Under the pieces are notes generated by a model that made no database searches, was not told where the DNA came from, and saw only the letters and a list, made by a program, of their open reading frames with translations. Positions 48,879-61,197 of a DNA stretch of 64,000 bases are shown one piece after another. How positions within the stretch are numbered: position 1 is the first letter of the stretch; every line of letters begins with the position of its first letter. The translations under genes and the position numbers were made by a program. The stretch is from Gyromitra esculenta (taxonomy: Eukaryota; Ascomycota; Pezizomycetes; Pezizales; Discinaceae), in assembly GCA_038503075.1 (NCBI GenBank), contig JBCAML010000021.1, forward strand, positions 434,001 to 498,000, written 5' to 3'.

Positions 48879-48915
48879 GAATGTACCTAATGAATAAACA
48901 ACAACAACAACAACA
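48879..48915 (+). repeat. Possible retroelement tail, CAA-repeat end
   Basis: GAATGTACCTAATGAATAAA followed by CAACAACAAC repeats. A close second copy occurs at 63324-63356 in the same orientation. Such shared ends with a short simple repeat are typical of LINE or SINE 3' tails. The bodies of the elements are not recognisable. Confidence 0.45.
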
Positions 48916-50678
48916 GCCGAAATAACGAGCTATGAATTTTCGAAGTAAATGTTAGTACATAAATTATCACTCGATATAGACACTAGCCTCGTAAAATGGC
49001 ATGAGAAGTTTCTACCAAAAAATGAGAATTTCACAAGTGTATTAATTTGAATATAACAAAAGATACGCACTTTAGCCTGCACGCTATAGTAGTGATCTAC
49101 TAAGATTTGATGGAATCTGTTAATTCCAGCGGTGATTGGGGAAGGAATACCGGTTTCTGAGGGATTCGATTGGTAAACGAAGTCTACCCATCTTTACTTT
49201 GCACTTATTTGAGGTGAGCTTGGGTTATTAGACGAGGCAAGTGCGGTGAGGTTAAAGATAGACAGTACTACGATTTGGTATCTTCAATCAGTACTCCAAT
49301 AGTATCCCGAGTGATATTTTATGACTCTGCTTCGTGTGAGTGATCTACCAATAGAAGCGCGACCCCCCAAATCGGGAAACAGATCCGGTTGGTTTCGACG
49401 CCCAACTTCTCGATGCGTGGAAAACAAAGCTTCGATGAGGGAGATAAAGGGCATAAATGACTTGTTCAATCAGAACCCCCAGAGTGGCCCTTATTATGTT
49501 ACGTGAATTGTTTTCTAATTTAATGTGGCAGCTTGGTCTGCGCCTGCGCACTTTCTCCCCGTGTCTTTACTTTATTTGAGATAGATATTTAAACTGGGAG
49601 GCTTTATTTAGTTCTCGGGTAAGTTCCGAATCTGCAATGTTAGGATCTCGGCTTCCGTCCAATTGCTAACAAAGAGAGTTTCTGTGGAGGAGAACTTTAG
49701 TGTTATAGTTACGTGTATGGCTCCTGAGGCGTTCTTGCATAACTTACAGTAAACATTTGAGCCTTGTAGTGTTGTTTGAGAAATAGCCATTCTTTGTTTC
49801 TGCGTCGCTATTAGCGCAAATAACCAATGCTTAGCCCTTATCGCTCGCTGATCAGATTGAAGCCGTGTTTGGAACATAATTAATGTCCCCGTGGGCTCGA
49901 TAAGCCGCCTTTGATCAGATATCCAGCTGGATACTAACTAACCGCGATCAACGACGTCAGATCATTGCTCTAGAATAACTCGGGACAGGAAACACGCTAA
50001 AGAAGCTGCGATCAAGCAGCGGAGTTGGGTCCCGGATTTTCTACGCTTAGCATTTACCCAGGCCCATCCAGCGGCTGACACTGTCGATCCCTGTTGCAGC
50101 CAGACCACAAACAAGATAGGCAAACTTGGAAAACGAGCTGCTCGGGATTTTCTAACGTTGTCACGGCTTTGTTTTATCCTTGGAACGATCAATGACCACC
50201 ACTTGAGATCTCACGTGGCACACGCCTCCCGCAGCTTTTGGTCGTGAGGGCGTTGGAGTCGTCACAATAACGTATTTGCAGTCACGCAGTCACAAATGTT
50301 CTGCTCCGTGTTGAGGTTGGTTCCTTGCTTTGGCAATTTGGATCCCTGGCTCATCCGGCACTCTGCTCTACATACAGGCTACATGGAGGATATTGATTTA
50401 TGCTATGTAAGCTCTGTTCTTTGTCCCTGCAGCGAAGGGTATGCAGATCAAATGTGATTTCGTTTTCTAGTGCTTAGATGATGATGATGAAGGCACTACA
50501 TGTAGTTTAGGACGCCCCGTGTTTCGTTTCTTGTGACCCGGGTTTTTATCGATACTAGAAGCGAGAATGCAGAGGCAGAGGCAGAGGCAGAGGCAGAGAG
50601 CAGTCACAGCGTGCTGTAGTGTAGTGGCTTCACGATATTCGGGATGTGCTAGAAACCAGCGGGTCCAAGACGTTGTAG
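48916..50678. other. Gene-free spacer
   Basis: No supported gene. An (AGAGGC)n microsatellite lies at about 50570-50598, and a TACATGTA at 50497. Confidence 0.45.
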
Positions 50679-50999
50679 CTGCTCGAGAATATTGGTAGAC
50701 AGGCTTGTTTCCGCTTCACCTACGCCACACCCTACTGGGGTAAACGTGTGCTTGGGAACGCCCTCCTTCACGACGTCCAAACAGAAAACGAGAGCAAGCA
50801 ACGCCTCCGCACTCCTCTTCGTCGAAGGTTGTACGGTGACTTTGGTGACCCCTTTTTCCTGGAATTCTCCAGTCCCCTGCAAGCAGCTATTTCCCGTGAA
50901 ATTACGCATATCCGCGCCCAAACCGATCGCCTACCGTACACCTTCCACCCGCCCACATCGGATGTCTTCCACGAATTTGATAAGAGATATTTGGAGGTA
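50679..50999 (+). CDS. Possible orphan exon
   Basis: A 107-codon open stretch with protein-like composition (RRRLYGDFGDPFFLEF, TFHPPTSDVFHEFDKRYLE) ends at GAG|GTAACA, a plausible donor. There is no ATG in frame, and I cannot find flanking exons. Overlapping frames are also open in this GC-richer patch, so chance is a real alternative. Confidence 0.2.
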
Positions 51000-51736
51000 A
51001 CAAGATGCTCTTCGCATCAATGACCGAGGCATTCCACCCCCTTTCTTCCATATCCACTTTCCGATTTGTCCGGTGCTCTTTCGATGCGTTTCTAGCATAT
51101 TTTATCCTTTTATTCATCCAGCCCATAGATACATGAATTTCTCTATCCCGAATTCCGTCCTGGTGTCTGTCCAAGACAAGCATTTCCTCGTGTGTGTGCA
51201 TTTGTAGCGTCTCTTTGCGTGGACAACACGACCCAACAAAAGCCCGCAAACGATGCACCCCCGCGCCCAAAGAGCAAACCGAGACATTTCTTGAGGCCCT
51301 GGTGCGCCGTATCACCACCAGCGGCCAGTGCTGCCCCCAAGGCCTGTCCTTACCTACAATAATTACTTATTTTGGCCAGTCCAGATTTCCACTCTTAACG
51401 TTGCCTTTGCCTTGAGCTTTTCCTTCCTTTCTTCTGTTTTTCTTCCCTCCCCAAAGCAGTTCCTCCTCGCTCCTGTTTGCCCAAACAACAACGTTCTATA
51501 TCACGCAATCTGAGTAATATTTCTCCTGCCCCTCGCCGATGTAAGTGACCAGACACTTATCCTCATTGCTTTACTGGCTGGCTCCCAGGAATTTTCTTGG
51601 AGCTCCTGTTGTGGAAGCTTAAAATTTGCCATGTGACTCATGGCAAAAATATCATAATAGAAATACATGTACTTACCGGGGGAAGAAAAAAAAAACACAG
51701 AGAATTTACTTCGCAAAGAATATTACTTTTGCAATT
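51000..51736 (+). promoter_or_regulatory. Upstream region of the Stb3-like gene
   Basis: Pyrimidine-rich between about 51405 and 51480, then an A-rich stretch (51686-51700) just before the ATG at 51737. A TACATGTA lies at 51664, 73 bp upstream of the start. Confidence 0.4.
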
Positions 51737-52894
51737 ATGGCTGCCTTTACCAACACTTCCATCCCAGCAGCTATCCAGATCTCCAACCTGACCTCTCGCC
51801 TCCGTCGTGGTGGTGATGCTACGGTTTCTAGCAACAACGCGTTCCCCCATCCGGATCACGTCGACGCGAAATACCACCTTCCGACTCCGCCGACGTCGAT
51901 TTCTCCTTCGCTTGCACCAGTTCACGGGCTCAGCGCCAGCAGCAGCAACTTGGGTGATCGCCAAGGAGTTGCAGATTCAGATGTTGATATTTCCGACATC
52001 GGTGGCGTTTCGAAGCTTCCTTCGGCGACCAATGGCCAGAATTTGGTGCACCATCCGGTTGTTGAATCTGCAGGGGCCATCACTCCAGCTCTTTTGGCCA
52101 AGTACCATCTACCTGGAATTTTGCTCCAACATGGTCCACTAGCGATTCGTCACCTGACAGCGCATCTCATATCGAACATTCCTGGATTTAGTAGCATTCC
52201 TCCAGCGAAGCAACGAAGGCTTGTTGTCGGTGCTTTGGAAGGGCGAGGTGGCGTTAGTGGAAGTGAGGGTGAGGCTGGTGGTGTTAACGGAGACGTAGTT
52301 TTTGAGAAAGTTGGTTGGGGCCGATGGGATGCAAGAAAAAAGGGCGACGCTCCTCGGGACCGTGAAGGGGTAGCTTCTAGGGGGCTTTCGCCATCTTCAG
52401 CGTGTGGAATCAAGCCCAATGGAATGTTTCGCTCCAACGGCCTTTTATCGGCAACATCGATGAACCATTCTACGAGCTACACAGGGGAATCTGGAATCTT
52501 CGTGCAGTCAGAAGAAGAAGCTTCTGATCATTTCTCAGAAGATCCGGAGGCCATGGAGCAGGATGAAAACGAAGCCGACATGATGTCACTCGATGAGCAC
52601 GATAATAGTGGGCCTTCAGAGGAAGAGGATGCCGACATGACTGATGAGGAAGACTGGGCACAAATGGGCGCTGCCATGCTTAGAAGACAAGCTGGTTCGC
52701 CTATAACATCTGAAGGCTGCCTGAGCGGGCTTGCGGGGAGCCCAGCCGTCGGTTATGGATCTGTGTCGTCTTGGCAAGCAAAATGTGCCGGTTTCTACCG
52801 GTCAGACGAAGCATTCAGCGACTCCGCCGCGGCGCTAAGGGCTAGAGAAGAGCGAGAGGCGGTAGAAGCGTTGGTTAAACTCAGTTCCATTTGA
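51737..52894 (+). CDS. Stb3-like Sin3-binding transcription regulator
   Basis: Intronless, 385 residues from ATG 51737. The conserved core (about 115-200) reads ITPALLAKYHLPGILLQHGP, LAIRHLTAHLISNIPGF, IPPAKQRRLVVGALEG and, after a Gly-rich insert, FEKVGWGRWDAR. This is the Stb3/putative Sin3-binding family signature. In yeast, Stb3 binds ribosomal RNA processing elements and recruits the Sin3-Rpd3 deacetylase to repress growth genes under low TOR signalling. The C-terminal half is acidic and Ser-rich (about 270-345, with EEEDADMTDEEDWAQMGAAMLRR), likely disordered, and ends in a short helix (ALRAREEREAVEALVKLSS). An upstream in-frame ATG exists, but 51737 begins the family-like sequence. Confidence 0.9.
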   Translation: MAAFTNTSIPAAIQISNLTSRLRRGGDATVSSNNAFPHPDHVDAKYHLPTPPTSISPSLAPVHGLSASSSNLGDRQGVADSDVDISDIGGVSKLPSATNGQNLVHHPVVESAGAITPALLAKYHLPGILLQHGPLAIRHLTAHLISNIPGFSSIPPAKQRRLVVGALEGRGGVSGSEGEAGGVNGDVVFEKVGWGRWDARKKGDAPRDREGVASRGLSPSSACGIKPNGMFRSNGLLSATSMNHSTSYTGESGIFVQSEEEASDHFSEDPEAMEQDENEADMMSLDEHDNSGPSEEEDADMTDEEDWAQMGAAMLRRQAGSPITSEGCLSGLAGSPAVGYGSVSSWQAKCAGFYRSDEAFSDSAAALRAREEREAVEALVKLSSI

Positions 52895-55800
52895 TTATTT
52901 TTAAGGCGTTAGATTTGGGTATTACACTTTTAGACATCGGGTGTTGGTTCGGATGGGTTTGTTTGGGCGTTTCTTCTTTATTTTACTTCATCTCCCCTTC
53001 TACAATCATCTTTCTCTATAATTACCTTTTATTTTCTACTAGTATTCCTTCTCGAGCATATACGTTTTGGTTATTATTTGGTTGTCTAATTTCTTGTTCT
53101 TTCTTGGAGAGCTCGAGATAAATTTCTTTGGTATGACTTACAGTCATCTCCAAAATCATGTTTCGACATTGTGTGATTAGTACCCATCGGGTTTTTGGTT
53201 TTTCTGATCTCCTTGATTTCGTCTTTTTTTCTTTTTTTCTCCATCTTTTAATAATGTGGTATCGTCATATCGGGGTGGGGAGGGGACTTTACAAAACTAG
53301 GAGGTGAGATAACCAAGAGGGAGACCGCGAAAAATGGAGGGGAAAAAAAAGAGCAAAAGAACAAAAGAACACAAAAAAAAGGTACTGTGGAGTCATTGAG
53401 TTGATCTTCTGCGGGAAGGTTTTTTTAGTACGCTTTTCTGTCTTATACGAGGAGGGACAGAAGGGGGTAGGTGGATCCTAGCAAATCTTCACTGATCTTG
53501 TTAGCTGCCATCGGGCTTGAGTCTTTTCATTTCATTTTTCCTTTTCCATTTCTTTTGTGGTTCTACTGTTTCTCTTCCCTTCATGCCTTCGAATTCTAAT
53601 TCTTAGCTGAATTGGGAGTTAAGGCGGTGGTTATTGCGATGACGATTACGGGGAGCGGGTAAAATCGCGCTTTAGTTTTTCCGATTATGTTTTCGTGCGG
53701 GGATGAAATGTGGGGGGAGAGGTGTCTTCTTGAGTACCTATCTTATGTAGCTACCGTGGGAGCTGGAGTTTGGGATGGGATCTTTTCAAGTACCCGTTTT
53801 TCAGCTGGGTTGTATCGTAGATCAGTGATTGCATATAGTCACAATTTGAAGAGCATGAGATGATGATATCTGATAAGTACGTGGGGGAGTGGAGGGGTTG
53901 GGAATCGAAACACTTTTCCCAGGAACGGAACAATCTGCCTGAATGGTGTTACCGAATGCGTGAAACCCTAGCCCTGGAACTACTGGATGTAGTCGGAGGC
54001 TGTTCCGATATTTTCCGCACTACGTTCTGACAGAATGTTGACGGCATTCCACCCAGAAAGGAAATCGTTCATCGACTGATGATAAGTTACATTCTCAGTA
54101 ACAGCGAAACAAATATTTGCATTGAACGTCGTGTACTTATAGAGGATGGGTTTGGACGTTGAAACATGCGGCTGATGTTATCCTCAGGGATCACAAGCGA
54201 GTGCTCAAGGAGGTTGGGCGATGATACAAATAATCCGCATACGTGTAGTTATGGGTGGAGGCAATTGGAGCTCATTCAGGTGTTTCGCAAAAATAATTCT
54301 TGAGGGGGGATCCACTGGGTGTCTATTGGGTCATGGCAAGCATGGTTCAGCTGGCATCGGCATCAGGCTGCACGTTCGAAAGAGTATGTATAGCAGCAAA
54401 AAAAATAATTCTGACATGTCTCCGATGAAAATATGTAGAGCTGCCATGTCAGAACAATGATTGGAAAATCTAGTAGCATCGAAATGGGTGGTTGATACAA
54501 GTTGATTGAAAGTGGCCGAAAAGCGAAAAGCAGGTCACATTTTTTTTTTGCTGTCGGTTGCGCACTACCTCTTGCACTGGGTCTTGGGTTTGTTAATTCC
54601 TCGTGACAACGATTCTTCAAGCAGACGAAAGCCGCCACGTCAACGACAAGTTGTCTCAGAAAAAGGCCTGAACGCATCTTAACATATTTTGTGGCTCTTT
54701 TGCTTGCTACGTATTTGCCACTACTGTATTATGTTGCATAGGGTACTTACATGTAATAGTGTAGGTTCTCTGTGCTTAAGTTGGTTAAGTTGATCTATCA
54801 CGCATTTTCTAGGTTATGGCAACTACATGTATTTAGCACATTCGTGGCTGTTCACAGATCCAGAGAGATCCACTTCCCATGCAATCAGCCAGAGGGAGAG
54901 CGGACAGTGAGTGAGTGAGTGAGTGAGTGAGTGGAAATGATAGCCGGCACATGTATCCTTTACTCTAGAATCTACTTTGCAATTATATAAACTTAACATA
55001 ATCGTGATCTTGGTACATGGTTGGATTTGTTTCTTTCCTGCTGTTAGTTTTAGAGTACTCCCTGGGGGTATGGCACAAAACAAAGTACACTCAACTCTCG
55101 AGCCGAAACACACACTTTTACGCTCCCAGATTACAAGATCTAGGAAATCTAACTTGGTCGTAATATTTCATGAAGTTTTGATATAGCTTTGTCGTAACAT
55201 GAAGCTACTGTGACGTTGTTACACCATACACCTAGGCGCGCCATACACCTAGGAACGACTCTAGAGTATAAAGTGCTACAGGGTAGGGGAAAGTCTGCTG
55301 ACAGGCGGCGGTGCAGTTCTTTTTCGAGAGGCCGAGGCTCACAATTTCACCAGTTAACTTGGTTTGATGTCTAATAGAGACTTTGCGCTTTTGAGCCAAC
55401 CCTGATTTTTGACCAACTAGAAGCTGATCTGCACCAATCAAATTGCTGGAAATCGGAGCTGGATCTATTTGCGCAAAGTCTCTATTATATGGCCATGTTT
55501 ATCAGGTCTCCCTATGAGTTGTGGAGTGGAACAAAATATGGCTACGTCATCTTATGTTCGCTCGGCCACTTACGGCACAATCGCCTCATTAAGGTATGGG
55601 ATATGATGTTCTTGTGGGCTGGACAGATATTCTCGCGGGGTGATGACGGCTCGCATAAGAGAACCCTTGCTCGGGTCAGATATAGATCCTTATAAGGCGG
55701 ATGTTTCTTTGATCTGAGTTCTTACAGGGCGATCATTCATGTACCCAACATGTATCCTCACTATAGAAAATCACCAATCTATATATATGAAGTCATTAAT

Positions 55801-58396
55801 ATTCACCTTAATGAGTTATCACATTATAAAAGAAAAATACAAACTAATTTAAATAAGGCTGTGCGTGAAGTGAAATAACTATGTAGCTATATTGGTTGGT
55901 CAGCTTCACATCTCGCTACTCAGGTTCTTCATGATGTATCCCAGTAACTTCAAAATACCGATGTGAGCTTGCAAGAAGATCTTCGGTCCATATGTGTTAG
56001 TCCACAAAAGAAAGAGTGTGTCCGCTTAGCTATGAAGGAGCCATTTAAGATGCCTGAGCGTTGTAGTATAAATTTACGTAAGGCTACCGAGGTCTGACGA
56101 CACGCTATAAGCTCCTAGAAACCATCACCCTCTAATAAATTAGCTCTGACGACGAGATTATTATGTATCCGCTTTACAACATGTTACAACATAAGCTATA
56201 TGCGGCAAGCGTTCTATAACATAAGCAAGTTCAAACAGATGATATTAAGCTAACGAATCCTCTAGCGACTTATTGATTGGATTCACAGAAAAATAACAAA
56301 TCAATCAAAACAAAATAAAGGAATTCCTATGAAGCTCGAGAGCAACGTACGCATCACCACCTATGCATTTTATTTTAGCTCTTAACCGTACAACAAGCAC
56401 CCGAAAATGAAGAGAGGAGGCCTAGGAAGAGTTCAGTCGATTGGAGGATTAAATAAGCCCTACTATCCACGTAGTGGGCTGGAATAATACAGAGTACATG
56501 CAGCTTGCGTTTCCAGGTACATTTTGCCTGCCTTAAGCTCAAACACCTACATGTGTCTGAGTCCTAGAATCCTACAGGCCAATGACATCCCTGTCAACGT
56601 AACCATATGCATTCAAAACGTGCAAAGGCCATTGGTTGCGAAGTGATGAAACATCCAGATTCCAAACATGGGAGACTGATACTCAAATTCCTAAAAAAAT
56701 ACGATTATATCTATCGAAGGGCTAACGAAAAAAAAAATATGAAAAAAAAGGTCATATAAAGGAAGATCAATCCCTAACTACACGTACCCGCGCGCCCGCG
56801 ATCTTTTGTCTCTGTATAGTGCATACACTACACTAGGCACACCAGGCATACTAAACGCAAACCTATTTCAGGCACGTGTATAATCGTATGGGTATGTATT
56901 TTACATTTGGGCGTGTGAACATGTGCCTTGCATTCGTATATTTCAGTTTGAAATGAGATATGCCCGAGCGAATGCATCAAGTTGTTTAGGCCTGGAGTAG
57001 TACAGTCTACATATCCGTACCCCCGAACAAAGATCTGAAGCACACACATCTATTATATTCTACGGAAGTGCTAGGTAATTTAGGTTTGATATGCCTGACC
57101 GGAGATATCAGCTCCCCCACCTATTATTCGGATATTTTAGAAGCCCTTCTATAGCTCCTTTTATTCCGTTACGGCATATAATAATAGATAATTTTTGATA
57201 CCATTCAATCACAAACCCCCAGCACTTCCAAACATATACTGCTTAGTTGTAGATGGGGCTACATAGTTAGAATGATCTAAAGACTTAACATAACCCGAAT
57301 TTCTCAAGGCTCATAAATTAGATATCCCCACCCTTATGTCCGGTTTCTACTAGCAAAATTAGTAGAGCCTATTCAAGATATTAGTGTCGTATACAGCCGT
57401 TATACAAGAGCTACTTGTCAAGGAATTAAAATCGAGGCCCTTTTACCATTCATGGTGATTGACCAAACTCCGCGGCTAGGCTTGAGGAAAACCATACCAC
57501 GCCAGTGCAATAATCAGGAAGGTTTTTCAAATAGCCTAATATTGAAATAAGGAAGTAAGCTCTCTTTATCTTCGAAGTTTCTCCCACACAAGAGCTAGTG
57601 CTTGTGAGATAAGTGACAGTGACAGTAGTTTCCGGCTTAGATTTTGAAGCTGGATCGCGAGATTATACAATTAGGCAATTTTATAGTAAACCTTTAAATC
57701 ATTAGAGTTAGAACCATTAAGTATACTAGAGATATATTAGCTCAAAACGTATAGTTCTGTATGGAAAATCCTAGTACCCCTCTATCACTGATACCCATGC
57801 AATATCACTCGCAAATGTGCATAATAAGACAGCGGCATAGATACCCTTTGAATCGAATTCAGATTCTTTTACTGATTAAACATCCTCTTCAGTACCATAG
57901 CGATATATATGTCCAAGTTCTTGTGTAGTGTGAGAACAAGAACGGACAATGAGCGGACTATTGATCAATATCTCTTATGGGGGTATTTAGAGACCCTTCG
58001 ACCTCATTAAAATTACACCATCGTCCATTTTGTATGAGAAATAGAGCAAACGTAATAAAAACACTTAGGGCCAAGTGCGTTTATATTGGACCGCTAATGC
58101 TATTAGGAGATTGATGGCTATGTGTATTCGATCACAATATGTCACTCGTCTAGCATTCGAACCACAACAAGGTCAGCTTTTCCATTTTCCATCACACAAG
58201 GCTGATTCCCAAAGTATGGTTCAGTTTTATTTTTATCTAGGAAACAATCCAAGACAGATCCTGGTTGAGTACCTTCGTACACATGCCATGCATAGACCCT
58301 AAATCGTAACCTAAGATGAAAAACAGGGGCAGAATGAAACGAAATGAGCGAAGGATATCATGAAGATCAATCCGCTAGGAAGAGATCAAGTTTATT
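52895..58396. other. Gene desert with a GTGA microsatellite
   Basis: About 5.5 kb without a supported gene. The first about 700 bp is a T-rich 3' flank of the Stb3-like gene. A (GTGA)n tract lies at about 54907-54932. TACATGTA copies lie at 54748 and 54824. From about 55700 to 58050 the DNA is AT-rich with frequent stops in all frames. Confidence 0.5.
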
Positions 58397-59979
58397 TTAC
58401 CATCCATCACCATCTACACTCAATGGGCTTCCTTCAGGAGTACCATTGTCTTTAGAAACTGTTGCTGGTGGGATCGAGATTGGTTTTACGATTTTGCTTT
58501 GCCTGGTTACCTTCCAACCGATAGGGCGAGAGCTGGAATCTGGATCATTTTCGATAAAACCAATCTCAACGTCTTCCGCACGAACAATAGTCCGAGGCAT
58601 AGCAGCGGGTGCTTCGGGAATTTCGGGCTCGGCCCCTTTCTCCGGAAGTCCCTTTTCAGCCATTTTGACGAGGGCTTGGAGTGTGTATGCCGCATCATTT
58701 CCTGTTTGCAAATAATCGGTTAGAAAGCGTGGGTAATGATGGGGCAAATTTAATGTGGGTTTCTTCTTATTGAGAGTAATTGAGAAGTACTTCATGGCTG
58801 CCGACAGGAATTTATCAACATACCAGCATTATGTAGATTCCAATAATCCAAATCAAGATCCATAAGGATCACGTTCAAACTTCTGCTTTGAATTTCTCCC
58901 TTGAAAGCCCTCCACATGCAAGCCGTATCGATAACCTCCAAGTTAGCAATGTTACTAACGTCGTATCCAACGATCCTCAGATAATCAATATCAGTCTTGA
59001 CATCATGTCCGACGAGTACCACCTTCCTTTTTTGTCCTTCTTCATCTAAGTGGCGAAAGCAGCTTGCGATTTTCGCAGGAGTATCTTTGAGAGAAATGAA
59101 TTCAGAGCTTCCAAACTCGAAACGGTCTGCGGCGTCGCTTACGAAGGTGCCATTACGAAGGAAACGATGCTCAATGATTCGGAAGTGATGAGATTTAATG
59201 AGAGCCAAGATGGCTTCGCCTCTAGATTTAGGTGTAGCCGGAATATTGTTCCTTGGCAGGGCAGAATTTGGACGAGGGGGTTCACCACTGATGTACTGGG
59301 CATCGGCAGCAGGAAGATTATAAGTATCGAGTATCGATATCCCAATTTCTGTGATCGCATTGTGATTGAACTCGTAGGATTCCACATCAATACTCACGAA
59401 AACAGGGTCCTCTTTGTCGATGCCTTTCTTATCAACGAATCCAAGATGATGCACCGCAGATTCAAACTGCGCTCTCCAGACGTTCATGTTTGTTCTTTTC
59501 TTTTCCTGCGCTTTGATCTTTTTGTTTAGTTTGCTCTGAGGGCCCCTTCTTCCAGAATAGTTGTCGTCATTCCAAGAATTCGAATCCTTGAGTTGATCAA
59601 ACTCGTCTTTACTTTCAACGGTACCCAAAAAAATAGGCTCGTCATCATTGTCACGATCGATGCGAAACGTCAACTTTTCTCGAGGGACGTTGCTAAAAGC
59701 AGAAATCCCAGTTCCAGAGGTAACCTGGGCGAAAAATTCCGAAACCTGAGTGAGAGATGCTAGGAAGAAATCTCTGGAATTAGTTTCGTAGTGGTAACTA
59801 CATCGATATGAGTAAAATTTATATAATCATAGTAGCAATCAGTAGAAGACTAACATATCCCATCCATGAGCAAAAAAAGGCTCGGAATCAAAAAATCGAG
59901 CGACAACATGCTGGTCGGCCTTGGAGAGGTTTTTGTAAGGCCACTGACGAAGTGTTGCGACCTGCACATAAGATACCAT
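58397..59979 (-). CDS. Gfd2-type DEDDh exonuclease-fold protein
   Basis: Three exons on the minus strand: 59979-59855, 59773-58824, 58701-58397; 459 residues. ATG 59979 (MVSYVQVATLRQWPY) joins in phase to the next exon (DFFLASLTQVSEFFAQV). An RNase H-like DEDDh fold is shown by FVSIDVES (D171, E173), VLVGHDVKTDIDYL (D299) and HNAGNDAAYTLQAL (H356, D361), the last split by intron 2. Yeast Gfd2 (good for full DBP5 activity) and its paralogue carry this domain and are linked genetically to mRNA export. Catalysis here is inferred from the acidic residues. A basic KKIKAQEKKR stretch precedes the domain; the C-terminal about 80 residues are disordered-looking. Introns are 81 and 122 bp. Confidence 0.88.
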
Positions 59980-61197
59980 CTTGTTGAAGTGAGGTAGTTG
60001 ACAAATTAAGCAGTAAGATTGATGAGTGGAAGTTGGCGATACTTATTATCTGTTGTTGTGGGGATTGGTGGGAGGGGTTATTGAAGTGGGAGGCTTGCGG
60101 ATTAACGGTTTTGGGTTTGTCCCCACAGTCTTGCCAAGGTTCGAGCAAATTTGAGCCTCATAAACGGTTGATCAGGTCACACACGACTATTTATTGAAGC
60201 TCAACACAGACTGCGACCTCCCTTTATAGTTCTTCGCAGCGAATTGTTGAAATGACTACTCGTGCCGCCGTCAACCGACTGAATCATACGACCGAATTTA
60301 GATAGCCAGCTCTGACTGAGCTGGTTATCGGGGATGAATACTCTCGTGTCGAGTATAAAGTGGGAGGCCTTGTCTAACGCGAGAACATGCAACTTCAAGA
60401 AGGCTCCAAGCCTTGCATGAATATGAAAAACCACACATCACCAAACCTGTGTGGAGAATTGCAGGATTCCAGAATCTGCACGTACTCTCCACCTATCACA
60501 AACTTCCCACGGTAATAGATCGTGCAAACACGTCGATACCTGCATATGACTTAGAAATTGATACTAGCTGAATTATATTGGACTCTCTTCGCGGGATCCT
60601 GGACGCCTGACCGCCTACCTACACATAGGAATCTGTCGAGTGATTATATATGACCGCAAGAGACTGTGATTTGTTGCCAAGACTTGTTTAAGGCAAACTA
60701 CATGACTAAATCTGTGAGGGGGGGTTATCCCTTACGCTGGTAAAGCTGCCAACTAGTTTGGTGACTGAGCACAAGGTCTCATTTCAGCCCCGTATCCGGA
60801 TAGGAAACTCCTCAATACAGCAAGATCGTCCATTTATCTACCTGATCGAGGTTGACATATTTGGCAGCTTCTAAGCACTAGCGTAAGAGATATGTATTCG
60901 CTTCCGAGTACTTACATAGACCACGATTTGTCTCTCCTAGAACTCGCTGGCATCACACGTGAATTAAGGCATCCAACCCATCAACTTCAATTTACCCCGC
61001 ATAAGGCCAATAGTAAAGAGTCTCACCTCCTGTGAAAATATTGAATGAGCACGATCAAACACTAAACATTCAGCAGTTATCAAATTTGATATCCTAGCTA
61101 TACTAGAATAATAAGATATCGATAAAATTTAGGTAAAATGAATTCCTCCCGATGGAGTCTCTAAAAAAGTCACTGACCGAGTTCTAGTAGAGACAGG
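59980..61197. other. Intergenic region between two divergent genes
   Basis: About 1.2 kb between the Gfd2-type gene (-) and the BTB gene (+). No coding or repeat signal recognised. Confidence 0.45.
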